Assembly: GCF_000299415.1 (NCBI RefSeq)
Contig: NZ_AMPG01000009.1
Span: forward strand, 1-53,805
Direction: 5' to 3'
Length of the DNA: 53,805 nt
Origin: Candidatus Microthrix parvicella Bio17-1
GTDB lineage: Bacteria; Actinomycetota; Acidimicrobiia; Acidimicrobiales; Microtrichaceae
Part shown: positions 53,711 to 53,805 of the stretch, in pieces
Layout of the letters: each line of letters begins with the position of its first letter
Position numbering within the stretch: the first letter of the stretch is position 1
The notes under the pieces: generated by a model
The model's database searches: none
What the model saw: only the letters and a program-made list of their open reading frames with translations
Told to the model about the DNA's origin: nothing
Program-made: the position numbers and the translations under genes

Positions 53711-53805
53711 GGTGGGGGTGATTGTGGTGGGGGTGATTGTGGTGGGGGTGATTGTGGTGGGGGTGATTGTGGTGGGGGTGATTGTGGTGGGGGTGATTGT
53801 GGTGG
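53711..53805. repeat. 15-bp tandem repeat upstream of tuf
   Basis: At least six exact copies of GGTGGGGGTGATTGT, running off the window end. They lie 18 bp upstream of the EF-Tu start, in the leader or the spacer to the preceding gene. On the tuf strand this is C-rich (ACAATCACCCCCACC). Confidence 0.95.

Noticed and set aside
53711-53805. 15-bp repeats as iterons of an origin or CRISPR
   Set aside because: No spacers, no rep gene; tandem minisatellite in a housekeeping operon.

Overview
The window is high-GC DNA with actinobacterial gene style: GTG/TTG starts, GTGA/ATGA start-stop overlaps, BlaI and CsoR regulators, a class E sortase, and tuf followed by rpmG. The SLH/RCC1 surface protein, a DUF6431-like transposon protein and the IS repertoire would fit the class Acidimicrobiia, but that placement is inference from gene style only.

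Layout. (1) 1-2.9 kb: 3' end of an SLH/RCC1 surface protein, transposon debris, and a decayed antitoxin beside an inverted fragment of tRNA-Trp. (2) 3.2-23.7 kb: a metal, redox and cell-envelope region. It has a cupredoxin lipoprotein, a BlaI/M56 (BlaR-like) pair, a sortase gene broken by an IS1634-type element, a coiled-coil/M15-type hydrolase, a copper operon (copZ, a membrane protein, a CPC-type ATPase, a CPH-type ATPase, csoR behind a CsoR-like operator), a TlpA/Lgt-like/CcdA operon, an APC permease, a cytochrome c, a CopC-CopD fusion and a DUF2752 protein. Five near-identical 17-bp palindromes precede the cupredoxin, blaI, the tlpA operon, the divergent small membrane gene and the cytochrome c gene, so I infer one BlaI regulon. 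(3) 23.9-29.0 kb: nested IS remnants around a MazEF-like pair; an intact IS3 element sits inside an IS481-like element with a 3-bp target duplication. (4) 29.0-51.1 kb: an array of segments separated by four direct copies of the 3' half of tRNA-Trp, the last being the intact tRNA gene. Two short segments carry VapBC and Phd/RelE pairs; the long one carries a HAD / membrane-anchored protein / HIT gene trio, three further IS elements and a type ISP restriction-modification operon. (5) 51.1-53.8 kb: core genes (tRNA-Trp, anti-sigma, ECF sigma, rpmG, tuf) ending in a 15-bp tandem repeat upstream of tuf.

Best candidate for an undescribed system: removing an IS1380-family element (44645-46254, 5-bp duplication) and an ISAzo13-family element (40564-41797, 3-bp duplication) on paper restores a compact minus-strand operon. 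It holds one 1612-residue type ISP enzyme, an ATGA-coupled 179-residue membrane protein, then a 239-residue protein (4 nt later) and a 221-residue membrane protein (9 nt later). I do not recognise the last three genes. The second candidate is the overlapping HAD / membrane-anchored / HIT cassette at 34.3-36.0 kb. All calls were made by reading the sequence; no database search was run.
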